DNA of 40,773 nucleotides from Lachnospiraceae bacterium (GCA_900751785.1 CAADSM010000128.1:1-40773), one strand, 5' to 3'. Shown: positions 15,967 to 23,959, numbered from the stretch's first letter. Numbers and translations: made by a program. The notes: generated by a model from the sequence alone, not told the origin.

Positions 15967-16117
15967 TGCTCGGAGGGCCGGCCGCGGAGACAGCGGCTGA
16001 CCGGATAAGAGGAGCCCGGAAACGGCTGTTCCTCGGAGGTGCAGTCATTGGATGAAATGACAGGACCGGATAAGAGATAAGCTGAAATGCTTATGCCTTA
16101 TCCGGTCTTTCTTTTTT
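15967..16117 (+). ncRNA. Structured leader ending in a terminator, candidate riboswitch for MATE efflux
   Basis: About 150 nt with no reading frame of interest. Visible elements are a CCGC-N7-GCGG hairpin near 15982-15996, AGGAGCC...GGCTGTTCCT, GTCATT-GGATGA-AATGAC (16044-16061), then the terminator. The 13-mer GACCGGATAAGAG occurs twice, at 15999-16011 and 16064-16076; either copy can pair with CTTATCCGGTC at 16097-16107. The upstream copy can therefore compete with the terminator's own 5' arm, the logic of a ligand-controlled switch. MATE genes of the MepA type in Clostridia are known targets of guanidine-IV (mepA-motif) riboswitches, so that class is the first hypothesis; I cannot confirm the consensus from memory. 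Confidence 0.6.
16064..16117 (+). terminator. Intrinsic terminator in MATE leader
   Basis: GACCGGATAAG (16064-16074) pairs with CTTATCCGGTC (16097-16107); an inner stem ATAAGC/GCTTAT (16077-16082 with 16089-16094) stacks on it; the tail is TTTCTTTTTT. It lies 63 bp before the MATE start, where an attenuator would be expected. Confidence 0.85.
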
Positions 16118-16127
16118 ATACGGGAAA

Positions 16128-16140
16128 GCTCTTCCGATCT
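16128..16140 (+). other. Exact match to Illumina adapter 3' end
   Basis: GCTCTTCCGATCT is identical to the last 13 bases shared by the standard Illumina adapters. A chance match in a window this size is unlikely (about one in a thousand). It may be adapter carried into the assembly, sitting between the leader's terminator and the MATE ribosome binding site. Confidence 0.55.
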
Positions 16141-16179
16141 TCAGCTTTTATGTTTAGAACAAGTAGGAGGATGAAAAAA

Positions 16180-17514
16180 ATGGATTTTCTGAATGGCAGG
16201 ATCAAAACGATCTATTTCAAGTATCTGTCGGCGGCATTCGGAAGTGCGCTGATCACTTCCATCTATTCGATCGTAGATATGGCGATGGTCGGGCAGTATC
16301 ATGGCCCGGAGGGATCGGCTGCGCTGGCAGTGGTCGCACCGGTCTGGAACATCATCTACAGCTTCGGTCTTCTGATGGGGATCGGCGGATCAGTCCTGTT
16401 CAGCACGATCCGCGGGAAAGCGGACGGGGACATCAAAAAGTCAAATGAATACTTTACCGCGTCTGTGATCGGCTCGGTGATCCTTGCAGCGGTCATCTGG
16501 CTCATCATTATCTTTTTTGACAAGAATCTGCTTCTCATATTCGGAGCACAGGGCAATACGCTCACGCTGGCGAGGGAATATGTGCTGCCGATCAAGGCTG
16601 CGATCCCGTTTTTCCTGTTCAATCAGATGCTGGCGGCATATCTGAGAAATGATAAGAACCCGGCTCTGGCTACAGGAGCAGTGCTCGCCGGCGGTATCTT
16701 TAACATATTCGGAGATTATTTCTTCGTATTTACATGTGATATGGGCGCCTTCGGAGCAGGCCTTGCGACGGCGATCGGCTCAACGCTCAGCTTCCTTGTC
16801 ATGCTGTCTCATTTCTTTACGAAGAAAAATACACTCCGGCTTGTCAAACCGGAGGGACTTGTGAGAAAATTAAGGGAGATTACGGCAACAGGATTTTCAA
16901 CCTTTTTTATCGACGTGGCGATGGGGATCCTGACGATCCTGTTCAACCGCCAGATCATGGTGTATCTCGGCACGAATGCGCTTTCGGTCTACGGCGTCAT
17001 CGTCAATATCAGTACCTTTGTCCAGTGCTGTGCATACAGCGTGGGGCAGGCATCACAGCCGATCATCTCCACCAATTTCGGTGCGGGCAGAGGAGAAAGG
17101 ATCCGGGAGACACTGAAATATGCGCTGGGGACAGTGGCCGTGTTCAGTATCTTCTGGACTGTCGTGACGATGGTGATACCGAATGTGTTTATCCGGATCT
17201 TTATGTCGCCCACGCCGGAGGTGCTGGAGATCGCGCCGGGAATCCTGAGGTGCTACGGGATTTCATTCCTGCTTCTGCCGCTGAACGTTTTTTCGACATA
17301 TTATTTCCAGGCTCTGATGAAGCCGAAGACGGCCTTCATCGCCTCGGTGGCGCGCGGGCTGGTCATCAGCGGCATCCTGATCTATCTGCTCCCGGCAGTG
17401 TTCGGCGGCGATATGATATGGTTTGCGATGCCGATCACGGAGCTTGTTGTTGCAGTCTATGTCATCAGACAGATGATAAAATATACAAAACAGCTTAAAA
17501 CAAGGGAGGTATGA
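16180..17514 (+). CDS. MATE-family multidrug efflux transporter (MepA-like)
   Basis: A 444-residue integral membrane protein with the 12-helix MATE layout and two homologous halves: IYSIVDMAMVGQYHGPEG near the start, PVWNIIYSFGLLMGIGGSVLFS, and in the second half VYGVIVNISTFVQCCAYSVGQASQPIISTNFGAG. It exports cationic drugs or metabolites with Na+ or H+ coupling. The start is taken at 16180 because AGGAGG at 16165-16170 is 9 bp upstream; the ATG at 16171 touches the site and upstream in-frame ATGs fall in the terminator. Its TGA stop overlaps an ATG of the next gene, so the pump and the cytidylate-kinase-like protein are co-translated. Confidence 0.95.
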   Translation: MDFLNGRIKTIYFKYLSAAFGSALITSIYSIVDMAMVGQYHGPEGSAALAVVAPVWNIIYSFGLLMGIGGSVLFSTIRGKADGDIKKSNEYFTASVIGSVILAAVIWLIIIFFDKNLLLIFGAQGNTLTLAREYVLPIKAAIPFFLFNQMLAAYLRNDKNPALATGAVLAGGIFNIFGDYFFVFTCDMGAFGAGLATAIGSTLSFLVMLSHFFTKKNTLRLVKPEGLVRKLREITATGFSTFFIDVAMGILTILFNRQIMVYLGTNALSVYGVIVNISTFVQCCAYSVGQASQPIISTNFGAGRGERIRETLKYALGTVAVFSIFWTVVTMVIPNVFIRIFMSPTPEVLEIAPGILRCYGISFLLLPLNVFSTYYFQALMKPKTAFIASVARGLVISGILIYLLPAVFGGDMIWFAMPITELVVAVYVIRQMIKYTKQLKTREV

Positions 17515-17516
17515 GC

Positions 17517-18122
17517 ATGAACAGAATCATTACCATCGGGCGTGAATTTGGAAGCGGAGGAAGAGAGCTGGGGCGCAGGCTCGCAGAGACACTCGGGTTC
17601 GCTTACTACGATCAGGAGATCGTGAGCGAGATCGCGAGGAGGACGGAGATGTCAGAGCAGTATGTCCAGTCTATCGTGGAGCATCAGCCGTCATTTTCCT
17701 TCCCGATCCATATCGGGAGGAGCTTCTATCCGGCGCCCATCCCGGTCTTTGACCAGAGCATGACGGTTTATCAGGAGCAGTCCCGCATCATTACGGAGAT
17801 GGCGCAGAAGTCGGACTGCGTGATCGTGGGACGGTGCGGCGATTACATTTTAAGAGACTATGAGCCGTTCCGCATGTTCGTTTACGCGGATATGGAGAGC
17901 AAGATGGCGCGCTGCCGCGCCAAGGCGCCGGAAGATGAGAAGATGACAGATAAAGAGCTTAAGCAGCACATCCTTGGGATCGACAAAAAGCGCGCGAAGT
18001 ATTATGAGTTTTACACCGGACATAAATGGGGAGATAAGCTGAACTTCGACCTGTGTATCAACACATCCCGGACAGTGATCAAGGAGATCGTGCCCGCGGT
18101 GGCGAAGCTTTTTGAAAAATAG
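17517..18122 (+). CDS. Cytidylate kinase-like family protein, coupled to MATE
   Basis: A 201-residue member of the same family as the gene at 13434. Nucleotide loop ITIGREFGSGGRELGRRLAE (residues 5-24), FAYYDQEIVSEIARR, a central strand CVIVGRCGDYILRD, basic lid region KMARCRAKAPEDEKMT and conserved KKRAKYYEFYTGHKWG. A start at 17511 overlaps the MATE stop as ATGA, but the GGGAGG at 17504-17509 is better placed for 17517. No metabolic partner for nucleotide synthesis is nearby, so a role tied to the pump operon is possible. Substrate unproven. Confidence 0.87.
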   Translation: MNRIITIGREFGSGGRELGRRLAETLGFAYYDQEIVSEIARRTEMSEQYVQSIVEHQPSFSFPIHIGRSFYPAPIPVFDQSMTVYQEQSRIITEMAQKSDCVIVGRCGDYILRDYEPFRMFVYADMESKMARCRAKAPEDEKMTDKELKQHILGIDKKRAKYYEFYTGHKWGDKLNFDLCINTSRTVIKEIVPAVAKLFEK

Positions 18123-18146
18123 GAGTATACGGATATATTAGAGACG

Positions 18147-18190
18147 GAAACGTCCCCTTCAAAGCACTTACTTTGAAGGGGACGTTTCTT
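18147..18190. terminator. Bidirectional intrinsic terminator
   Basis: An 18-bp perfect stem (18147-18164, GAAACGTCCCCTTCAAAG, with 18171-18188) and the 6-nt loop CACTTA, between two convergent operons: MATE/cytidylate-kinase-like (plus) and uxaB-uxaA (minus). T-rich flanks are short, but the stem is very stable. Confidence 0.85.
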
Positions 18191-18214
18191 CTATAGAGAA
18201 GTCCATTCTATGTA

Positions 18215-19684
18215 CTAGATCAGTTCCGCCATGATCTCTTTGGCGTCTTTTGTCTCCAGATCTCTCAAGTATCCGGCAACAGCGTCTTTTAATCCGGCGA
18301 CTGAGGTCAGGTCTTTTCCACTCCAGAAGTCAGTGTTGGAGAGGACTGCCTCTGCAACGGCATCTGCATCTCCGTTCTTCCATGTCTCTGCAAAGAAGTT
18401 CAAGACAGCTTCGTCGTCGCGAATCTGGTATTGAGTTCCGTCTTTTCTTGTCCCGGTGTAAACGCCGTCTTTCATCTCACCCTGATAGAACTTGATAAAT
18501 GCGGCCAGAGAGAAAGCCAGGCACTTCGGGAGCTCGCCTTTCGTCTCCACATATCCCAGGAGGGACGGCAGGCATCTCGCGTTGAACTTGGAGCAGGAGT
18601 TCAGGGCAATATCCAGCAGTTTGTGTTTGATATATGGGTTCGCGAACCGGTCATTGACAGCGGCTGCGAAGGATTCCAGCTCGTCTTTCGGAAGATCCAG
18701 GGTGGGGATGACTTCTTTGTAGATCACATCGTTCATGAACGTGCGCACAGTGTCGTCCTTCATAAAGTCGCCCACGATATCATACCCGGCAAGGTATGCG
18801 GCGAGGACAGTGGAGGTGTGGGCGCCGTTCAGGATGCGGACCTTACGCTTCTTGTACGGTCTTACGTCATCGGTCCAGATCACATTTGCGTCAGTCTTAT
18901 GTACAGGGAGCTTCTCCGCCCACTTCTTATCGCCCTCGATCACCCAGAGGTTAAAGAGCTCGCTGGTATCGATGATGTTATCTTTGTATCCTAGTTTTTC
19001 CTCGAAATAAGAGACTTCGTCTCTCGGATATCCGGTTACGATCCGGTCCACCAGAGTACTGGTAAACTCATTTGCCTCGCTGATCCAGCGGATGAAATCA
19101 TCTCCCAGTTCCCACTCTTTGGCATACTGGAGGATGATCCTTTTAAGTTCTGCGCCGTTGTTGTCGATCAGTTCCACCGGAAGGAAGAGGAGCCCTTTGT
19201 CAGAAGCGCCCTCAAACGCCCGATATCTCTCATAGAGGAAGGCGGTTACTTTGGCAGGAAAAGAAACGGGGGGACGGTCAGTGAGCTGATCTCCTTCGTG
19301 GTAGGCGATCCCTGCCTCTGTGGTGTTAGATACGACAACTTCAAGGTCTTCGCTGCGCGCCAGCTCCATCAGCGCGTCATAATCCTCATAGGGATTGATG
19401 CAGCGGGAAACAGAGGTGATGACCTCGATGTTCTCCACCGGCTGTCCGTTCTCGGCACCCCGCATGGCGAGGGTATAAACGCCATCCTGGGCGTTGATCA
19501 TATTTTTCAGTCCCTGGGCGATGGGCTGGCAGAGGACGATACTGCCCTGATAAATGCCGTCCCGGTTTGCTTTGTCGATCATCCAGTCCACGAACGCGCG
19601 GAGGAAGTTTCCCTCGCCGAACTGGAGGATTTTTTCCGGATAATTTCCATATACCTTTTCTATCGTTTCATTGATGGTCTTCAT
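18215..19684 (-). CDS. uxaB: Tagaturonate reductase (altronate oxidoreductase)
   Basis: Reduces D-tagaturonate to D-altronate with NADH, second step of galacturonate breakdown. The 489-residue length matches UxaB. It belongs to the mannitol-dehydrogenase-like long-chain family: N-terminal ILQFGEGNFLRAFVDWMIDKAN nucleotide-binding region, the RIVTGYPRDE block, and the catalytic-domain signature KRKVRILNGAHTSTVLAAYLAGYD near residues 278-301. GGAGG lies upstream of the ATG on the minus strand. It follows uxaA after 80 bp with no terminator, so both are transcribed from the LacI-controlled promoter near 21301-21329. Confidence 0.95.
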   Translation of the reverse strand: MKTINETIEKVYGNYPEKILQFGEGNFLRAFVDWMIDKANRDGIYQGSIVLCQPIAQGLKNMINAQDGVYTLAMRGAENGQPVENIEVITSVSRCINPYEDYDALMELARSEDLEVVVSNTTEAGIAYHEGDQLTDRPPVSFPAKVTAFLYERYRAFEGASDKGLLFLPVELIDNNGAELKRIILQYAKEWELGDDFIRWISEANEFTSTLVDRIVTGYPRDEVSYFEEKLGYKDNIIDTSELFNLWVIEGDKKWAEKLPVHKTDANVIWTDDVRPYKKRKVRILNGAHTSTVLAAYLAGYDIVGDFMKDDTVRTFMNDVIYKEVIPTLDLPKDELESFAAAVNDRFANPYIKHKLLDIALNSCSKFNARCLPSLLGYVETKGELPKCLAFSLAAFIKFYQGEMKDGVYTGTRKDGTQYQIRDDEAVLNFFAETWKNGDADAVAEAVLSNTDFWSGKDLTSVAGLKDAVAGYLRDLETKDAKEIMAELI

Positions 19685-19764
19685 GATGATACCTCCATTT
19701 TTTTTAAAGTATTTTGCTGAGGAAGCGGGGCTTCCGCAGCATTGCTGTTCACATCTGAGCGGAG

Positions 19765-21246
19765 TCAGAGAGTCACTCCTTGTTTGAAGATCGCCATGTC
19801 GTGAAAGCCGGCTTTTTCCGATTTAACCTGTTCACCGGACGCCACGGAGATGATGTAGTCAAAAAAACGGTCCCGCAGTTCTTCCAGAGTGCCGCCCTCA
19901 ACCAGGGTTCCACAGTTGAAATCGATCCAATTATTTTTCTTTTCATAGAGCCGGTTGTTGGTTGAGATCTTTACCGTCGGAACAGGGGAGGCAAACGGCG
20001 TCCCCCGTCCGGTGGTAAACAGCACGATATGGGCGCCTGCCGCTGCAAGAGCGGTGGAAGCTACAAGGTCGTTCCCGGGAGCACTTAAGAGGTTGAGGCC
20101 TTTTTCTTTTACCTGCTCTCCGTATGCGAGGACACCCCGCACCGGAGCGGTCCCGGACTTCTGGGTGCATCCCATGGATTTGTCTTCCAGGGTTGAGATC
20201 CCGCCTTTTTTATTTCCCGGCGACGGATTTTCGTAGATAGTCTGCCCGTGGCTCTTGAAATATTCTTTGAAATCATTGATCAGGTCAACGGTCTGCTCAA
20301 ATAGGGCTTCGTTTTCACAGCGGTCCATGAGCTGAGTCTCCGCTCCGAACATCTCCGGGACTTCTGTCAGGATCGTGGTGCCGCCCTTGGAAATGAGAAG
20401 ATCGGAGAAAGCCCCTACCGTTGGATTTGCAGTGATTCCGGAGAGCCCATCGCTTCCGCCGCATTTCATGCCGATGATCAGTTCGCTGCAGGAGACGGGC
20501 TCACGCTGGAAGGTGCCTGCATAGGCGGCAAGCTCTTCGAGGAGAGTGAGTGCTTCCTGGATCTCATCGTCGGAGTCCTGACAGACGAGAAATTTTACAC
20601 GTCGGGGGTTATAGTCTCCGATGTACTCTTTTAAAACTTCGATACCGCTGTTCTCACATCCCAGCCCCAGGACGAGCACGCCGCCTGCGTTGGGGTGATT
20701 GATCAGATCGGCAAGGATGCGTCGTGTATTTTCCTGGTCATCGCCCATCTGGGAACACCCGTAAGGATGGGGAAAGGCTGCGACCGCCTCTACAGTTCCT
20801 GATACCAGTCCCTGTGCCTTACTTTCGAGGGCGGTGGCGATATTGTTCACACAGCCGACGGTGGGGATGATCCACAGCTCGTTTCTCACGCCCGCTTTTC
20901 CGTCGCTGCGTCGGAATCCCTGAAAGAAACGTTCCGGCGTGGGGGCGGGATCAGATACCTGCCTGTTATAGGTGTAGGACAGAAGATCCCCCAGCCCGGT
21001 ACGGACGTTGTGGGTATGGACCCAGGACCCGCAGGTGATCTGTTCTTTTGCGATACCGATAGGATATCCGTATTTGATGATCTGAGTTCCGCTCGGGATA
21101 TCCGAGAGGGCGAACTTGTGGCCCTGAGGAATCTCCTCTTTTAAAATGAGGGAGAGACCGTCCAGTTCGACTGCTGTGCCGGACGGCAGAGGCGCCAGAG
21201 CAACGGCTACATTGTCTTTCGGACTGATCCTTAGATATGTTTTCAT
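19765..21246 (-). CDS. uxaA: Altronate dehydratase (N- and C-domains fused)
   Basis: Dehydrates D-altronate to KDG, completing the galacturonate branch. The 493-residue protein has the small N-terminal SAF domain (about 1-90, with the WVHTHNVRTGL end) joined to the large catalytic domain: GKAGVRNELWIIPTVGCVN, FPHPYGCSQMGDD, LGLGCENSG, MKCGGSDGLSGITANPTVG and LTTGRGTPFASPVPT-like (here LFTTGRGTPF). Cysteine-containing motifs are consistent with an iron-dependent enzyme. The ATG has AAAGGAA upstream. First gene of the minus-strand uxaA-uxaB operon, with a LacI-type operator 38 bp upstream of the start. Confidence 0.95.
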   Translation of the reverse strand: MKTYLRISPKDNVAVALAPLPSGTAVELDGLSLILKEEIPQGHKFALSDIPSGTQIIKYGYPIGIAKEQITCGSWVHTHNVRTGLGDLLSYTYNRQVSDPAPTPERFFQGFRRSDGKAGVRNELWIIPTVGCVNNIATALESKAQGLVSGTVEAVAAFPHPYGCSQMGDDQENTRRILADLINHPNAGGVLVLGLGCENSGIEVLKEYIGDYNPRRVKFLVCQDSDDEIQEALTLLEELAAYAGTFQREPVSCSELIIGMKCGGSDGLSGITANPTVGAFSDLLISKGGTTILTEVPEMFGAETQLMDRCENEALFEQTVDLINDFKEYFKSHGQTIYENPSPGNKKGGISTLEDKSMGCTQKSGTAPVRGVLAYGEQVKEKGLNLLSAPGNDLVASTALAAAGAHIVLFTTGRGTPFASPVPTVKISTNNRLYEKKNNWIDFNCGTLVEGGTLEELRDRFFDYIISVASGEQVKSEKAGFHDMAIFKQGVTL

Positions 21247-21283
21247 AGTAAGTTCCTTTCATAATTACTTTGAAAATGCGGGA

Positions 21284-21297
21284 TGTAAGTGCTTACA
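21284..21297. promoter_or_regulatory. LacI-type operator, uxaA promoter
   Basis: TGTAAG-TG-CTTACA, a perfect 6-bp dyad. It lies just downstream of the predicted minus-strand -10 (21301-21306), where a repressor would block initiation or early elongation of uxaA-uxaB. Confidence 0.8.
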
Positions 21298-21300
21298 TAA

Positions 21301-21329
21301 AAAGTACAACTTTTTTTTCGTTCAGTCAA
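21301..21329 (-). promoter_or_regulatory. Probable promoter of uxaA-uxaB
   Basis: On the minus strand: TTGACT (21329-21324), 17-bp spacer, TACTTT (21306-21301). The -10 is weak, but the spacing and the adjoining operator support it. Confidence 0.5.
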
Positions 21330-21424
21330 CAGAAATTTTGAAATATAGAAAATCCGGGGGGTGAAATCGTCATGTTATACAAATTCTCCAGAAGCTTTTT
21401 GGAAAAAACGCTGATAGAAAAAGA

Positions 21425-21476
21425 TTGCTGTAATAAAACGCTTACACTATAATGAAAATATGTGTAAGCGATTACT
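21425..21476 (+). promoter_or_regulatory. lacI promoter overlapped by operator half-sites
   Basis: TTGCTG (21425-21430), 17-bp spacer, TATAAT (21448-21453). CGCTTACAC (21439-21447) and GTGTAAGCG (21462-21470) form a perfect 9-bp inverted repeat that encloses the -10, and TGTAAGCGATTACT (21463-21476) reads as an imperfect 14-bp operator. The arrangement points to autoregulation of the LacI gene. Confidence 0.75.
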
Positions 21477-21498
21477 TGACTGTGGGAGGAGAGACAGT

Positions 21499-22500
21499 AT
21501 GAACATTTATGATATAGCGAAACTGGCGGGCGTGTCCATCGCTACAGTATCGAGGGTGGTAAACGATAGTCCGAGAGTCAGTGAGAAGACGAAACTGAAA
21601 GTAAGGGCTGTCATGGAAGAAAACAACTATACGCCGAATGTGTTTGCCAGAGGGCTGGGGCTGGATTCCATGAAGACCATAGGCATCATATGTCCGGATG
21701 TGTCAGACACATACATGGCAAGGGCGGTTTCTTTTATAGAACGAAGGCTGCGCGGATATGGATACGACTGCATCTTGTACTGCAGCGGCAGTCACCAGGA
21801 CAAGAAAGAACAGGCGTTGGAGCTGATCCTGAAGAAACGGATCGACGCTCTGGTGCTGGTCGGGTCGACCTATGCAGGACAGAGTGAGGAAGATGATTCT
21901 GTGGATTATATCCGGAGTGCGGCGGAAAAGATACCAGTGTTTCTGATCAATGGAAAGATCAAAGGGGAGAACATTTATTGCGTGTACAGTACGGATGAAG
22001 AATCTACCTATGAAGCGGTATCCAGGCTGATCGAGTCCGGACGGAAGCAGATCCTCTTTCTCTCAGACTCCCATTCATACAGCGCAAACCGGAAACTGGA
22101 GGGATACGAGCGTGCGCTCAGGGAACACGGCCTTCCCGTGCTCGGTGAGCTGAAGCTTTACGCGAAAAATCAGGTACACTATGTGAGAGATATCCTTCTT
22201 GCACGACGCGCCCTGGTGTTCGATGCGGTGTTTGCCACTGATGACGGGATGGCAGTGGGGGCGGTCAAATATGCCCATGCCAGAGGTATGGAGATCCCGC
22301 GGGAACTGAGTATCATAGGATATAATAATTCGGAGCTGTCTGTCTGCTGTGAGCCGGAGCTGACAACGGTGGACAATACAGGGGAGAAGCTGTGCAATAT
22401 CACAGTGGATAATATGATGAAGGTTCTCAAGGGTGAAACGGTCCCTCAGGAAGTGCCGGTGAAGTGCGTACTGGTGAAACGCTGTACGACAGATTTCTAA
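21499..22500 (+). CDS. LacI-family regulator of the hexuronate regulon
   Basis: A 333-residue LacI/GalR protein: N-terminal helix-turn-helix NIYDIAKLAGVSIATVSRVVND with the hinge helix around PNVFARGLG (about residue 50), then a periplasmic-binding-protein-like effector domain (IGIICPDVSDTYMA, VFATDDGMAVG, ELSIIGYNNSE). The start at 21499 has GGGAGGA 8 bp upstream; a longer in-frame ATG at 21460 lies within the operator. It stands between uxaA-uxaB and the TRAP/uxaC operon, and its own and both neighbouring promoters carry similar TGTAAG dyads, so it almost certainly represses all three until a uronate-derived inducer appears. Confidence 0.93.
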   Translation: MNIYDIAKLAGVSIATVSRVVNDSPRVSEKTKLKVRAVMEENNYTPNVFARGLGLDSMKTIGIICPDVSDTYMARAVSFIERRLRGYGYDCILYCSGSHQDKKEQALELILKKRIDALVLVGSTYAGQSEEDDSVDYIRSAAEKIPVFLINGKIKGENIYCVYSTDEESTYEAVSRLIESGRKQILFLSDSHSYSANRKLEGYERALREHGLPVLGELKLYAKNQVHYVRDILLARRALVFDAVFATDDGMAVGAVKYAHARGMEIPRELSIIGYNNSELSVCCEPELTTVDNTGEKLCNITVDNMMKVLKGETVPQEVPVKCVLVKRCTTDF

Positions 22501-22542
22501 AGGGGAACCTGGCTTTTAAATATTAAAATAAGGGAGAAGATG

Positions 22543-22592
22543 AGAAGAGCTGTCTTCAATGCACATTCCGTGTTTTTGAAGGTAGCTCTTCT
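22543..22592 (+). repeat. 17-bp inverted repeat after lacI
   Basis: AGAAGAGCTGTCTTCAA (22543-22559) pairs fully with TTGAAGGTAGCTCTTCT (22576-22592), counting two G-U pairs, around a 16-nt loop. No T run follows, so it is not a standard terminator; it may be an mRNA 3'-end structure or processing site, or a target for termination assisted by another factor. Confidence 0.55.
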
Positions 22593-22629
22593 GCGCAGTA
22601 AGAAAGCCATTTCGGAAAGAGAGTATGGG

Positions 22630-22692
22630 TGTAAGGACTTACAATGAAACAGGAGCGGAGTTGAATGTTGTGGAAATGCTTACAATGTGTAA
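22630..22692. promoter_or_regulatory. Upstream LacI-type operators of the TRAP operon
   Basis: TGTAAG-GA-CTTACA (22630-22643) is a perfect 6-bp dyad with the same arms as the uxaA operator. A second, degenerate site (TGCTTACA at 22677-22684, with TTACA-ATG-TGTAA at 22680-22692) follows. They lie 120-170 bp upstream of the main operator, a distance suited to repressor looping. Confidence 0.65.
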
Positions 22693-22768
22693 AATGCACA
22701 AAAATGGGCGTTGGAATGAACGGAAAATACGCAGGAAATGTGCGTAACGCCAAAGATTTAAAAGTCAA

Positions 22769-22816
22769 TTGACATTTTTATGGCGTATATTTACAATGAT
22801 ATTGTAAGCGTTTACA
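22769..22816 (+). promoter_or_regulatory. TRAP-uxaC operon promoter with operator
   Basis: TTGACA (22769-22774), 17-bp spacer, TACAAT (22792-22797), and the operator TGTAAGCGTTTACA at 22803-22816 over the start point. This operator also matches the general CcpA cre consensus, so carbon catabolite repression may act on it as well; the other sites lack the central CG that cre needs. Confidence 0.85.
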
Positions 22817-22906
22817 TCATGCCTGGAATGTGCGGAGAATCAAAAGACAGAAGGGGATGCGGGATCAGGCAGGATGGTCAAATCTGTAAGGAAAGGAAGA
22901 AAAGAA

Positions 22907-23959
22907 ATGAGAGCGATGAAAGCAATCAAACGTTTCGTGTCGGTCGGTATATGTACTGCGATGGTTTTCGGTCTGGCAGGATGCGCCTCCAATGGAGGGA
23001 CGGCGTTCACAGGCGGAAAAAGGATCATAAGGATATCCCATGCCCAGTCTGAGACCCATCCGGAACATATCGGGCTTCTGGCATTCAAGGAGTACGTCGA
23101 GGAAAATCTGGGAGATAAATATGAGGTTGAGATTTATCCGAACGAACTCCTTGGCGCTGCGCAGAAAGCGATCGAGCTGACACAGACGGGTGCGATCGAT
23201 TTCGTTGTGGCAGGAACGGCAAACCTTGAGACATTTGCAGATGTTTATGAGGTGTTCAGTATGCCATATCTTTTTACCTCAGAGGAAGCATATCATGCCA
23301 CTATGGAGGATACGGACTACATGGAGCAGATCTATGCATCTACAGATGACGCCGGATTCCGTGTCCTGACCTGGTACAATGCCGGAACGAGGAATGTCTA
23401 TGCCACGACTCCGATCGAGACGCCGGATGATCTTCAGGGACTGAAGATCCGTGTCCAGCAGAGCCCGGCAAGCGTATCCATGATCGAGGCTTTCGGCGCG
23501 GCGGCATCTCCTATGAGTTTCGGCGAGGTGTACACCGCGATCCAGCAGGGAGTCATCGACGGGGCGGAGAACAATGAGCTGGCGCTGACCAATAACAAGC
23601 ACGGCGAGGTCGCAAAATATTACACCTATACCATGCATCAGATGGTGCCGGATATGCTCATTGGAAACCTGAAGTTTCTGAACAGCCTGAGCGACGAGGA
23701 GTTCGAGGTGTTCCAGGAGGCTGCACGGATCTCCACGGAAGTGGAAATGGAAGAGTGGGACTCTCAGGTGGAAGAGGCGAAAGAAACCGCCCAGAATGAT
23801 ATGGGTGTAGAGTTCATCAATGTGGATATCGATGCGTTTAAAGAGAAAGTAGAGCCGCTGCACGAAGAGATGCTGGAGGAGAATGAAGATATCAGAGATC
23901 TTTATGACCACATCCAGGAGATCAATGCCCAGTATGCGGATGAAGGAGGGGAACAGTAA
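22907..23959 (+). CDS. dctP: TRAP transporter substrate-binding lipoprotein (DctP family)
   Basis: A 350-residue extracytoplasmic solute receptor. The signal peptide with lipobox LAGC (about residues 21-24) anchors it to the membrane. The body shows DctP-family landmarks: SHAQSETHPEH, YPNELLGAAQKAIELTQTGAIDF, FSMPYLF, the substrate carboxylate-binding region LKIRVQQSPASVSMIEAFGAAASPMSFGEVYTAIQQGVIDGAENN. The start at 22907 is set by AAAGGAAGA 6 bp upstream. Its stop shares a base with the dctQ start. Surrounded by uronate genes and a shared operator, it most likely binds galacturonate and/or glucuronate. Confidence 0.93.
   Translation: MRAMKAIKRFVSVGICTAMVFGLAGCASNGGTAFTGGKRIIRISHAQSETHPEHIGLLAFKEYVEENLGDKYEVEIYPNELLGAAQKAIELTQTGAIDFVVAGTANLETFADVYEVFSMPYLFTSEEAYHATMEDTDYMEQIYASTDDAGFRVLTWYNAGTRNVYATTPIETPDDLQGLKIRVQQSPASVSMIEAFGAAASPMSFGEVYTAIQQGVIDGAENNELALTNNKHGEVAKYYTYTMHQMVPDMLIGNLKFLNSLSDEEFEVFQEAARISTEVEMEEWDSQVEEAKETAQNDMGVEFINVDIDAFKEKVEPLHEEMLEENEDIRDLYDHIQEINAQYADEGGEQ

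Noticed and set aside
22803..22816. CcpA cre site as the sole explanation of the operator
   Set aside because: It matches cre, but sibling dyads near the same genes lack the central CG, so the local LacI regulator is the better explanation; dual control stays possible.
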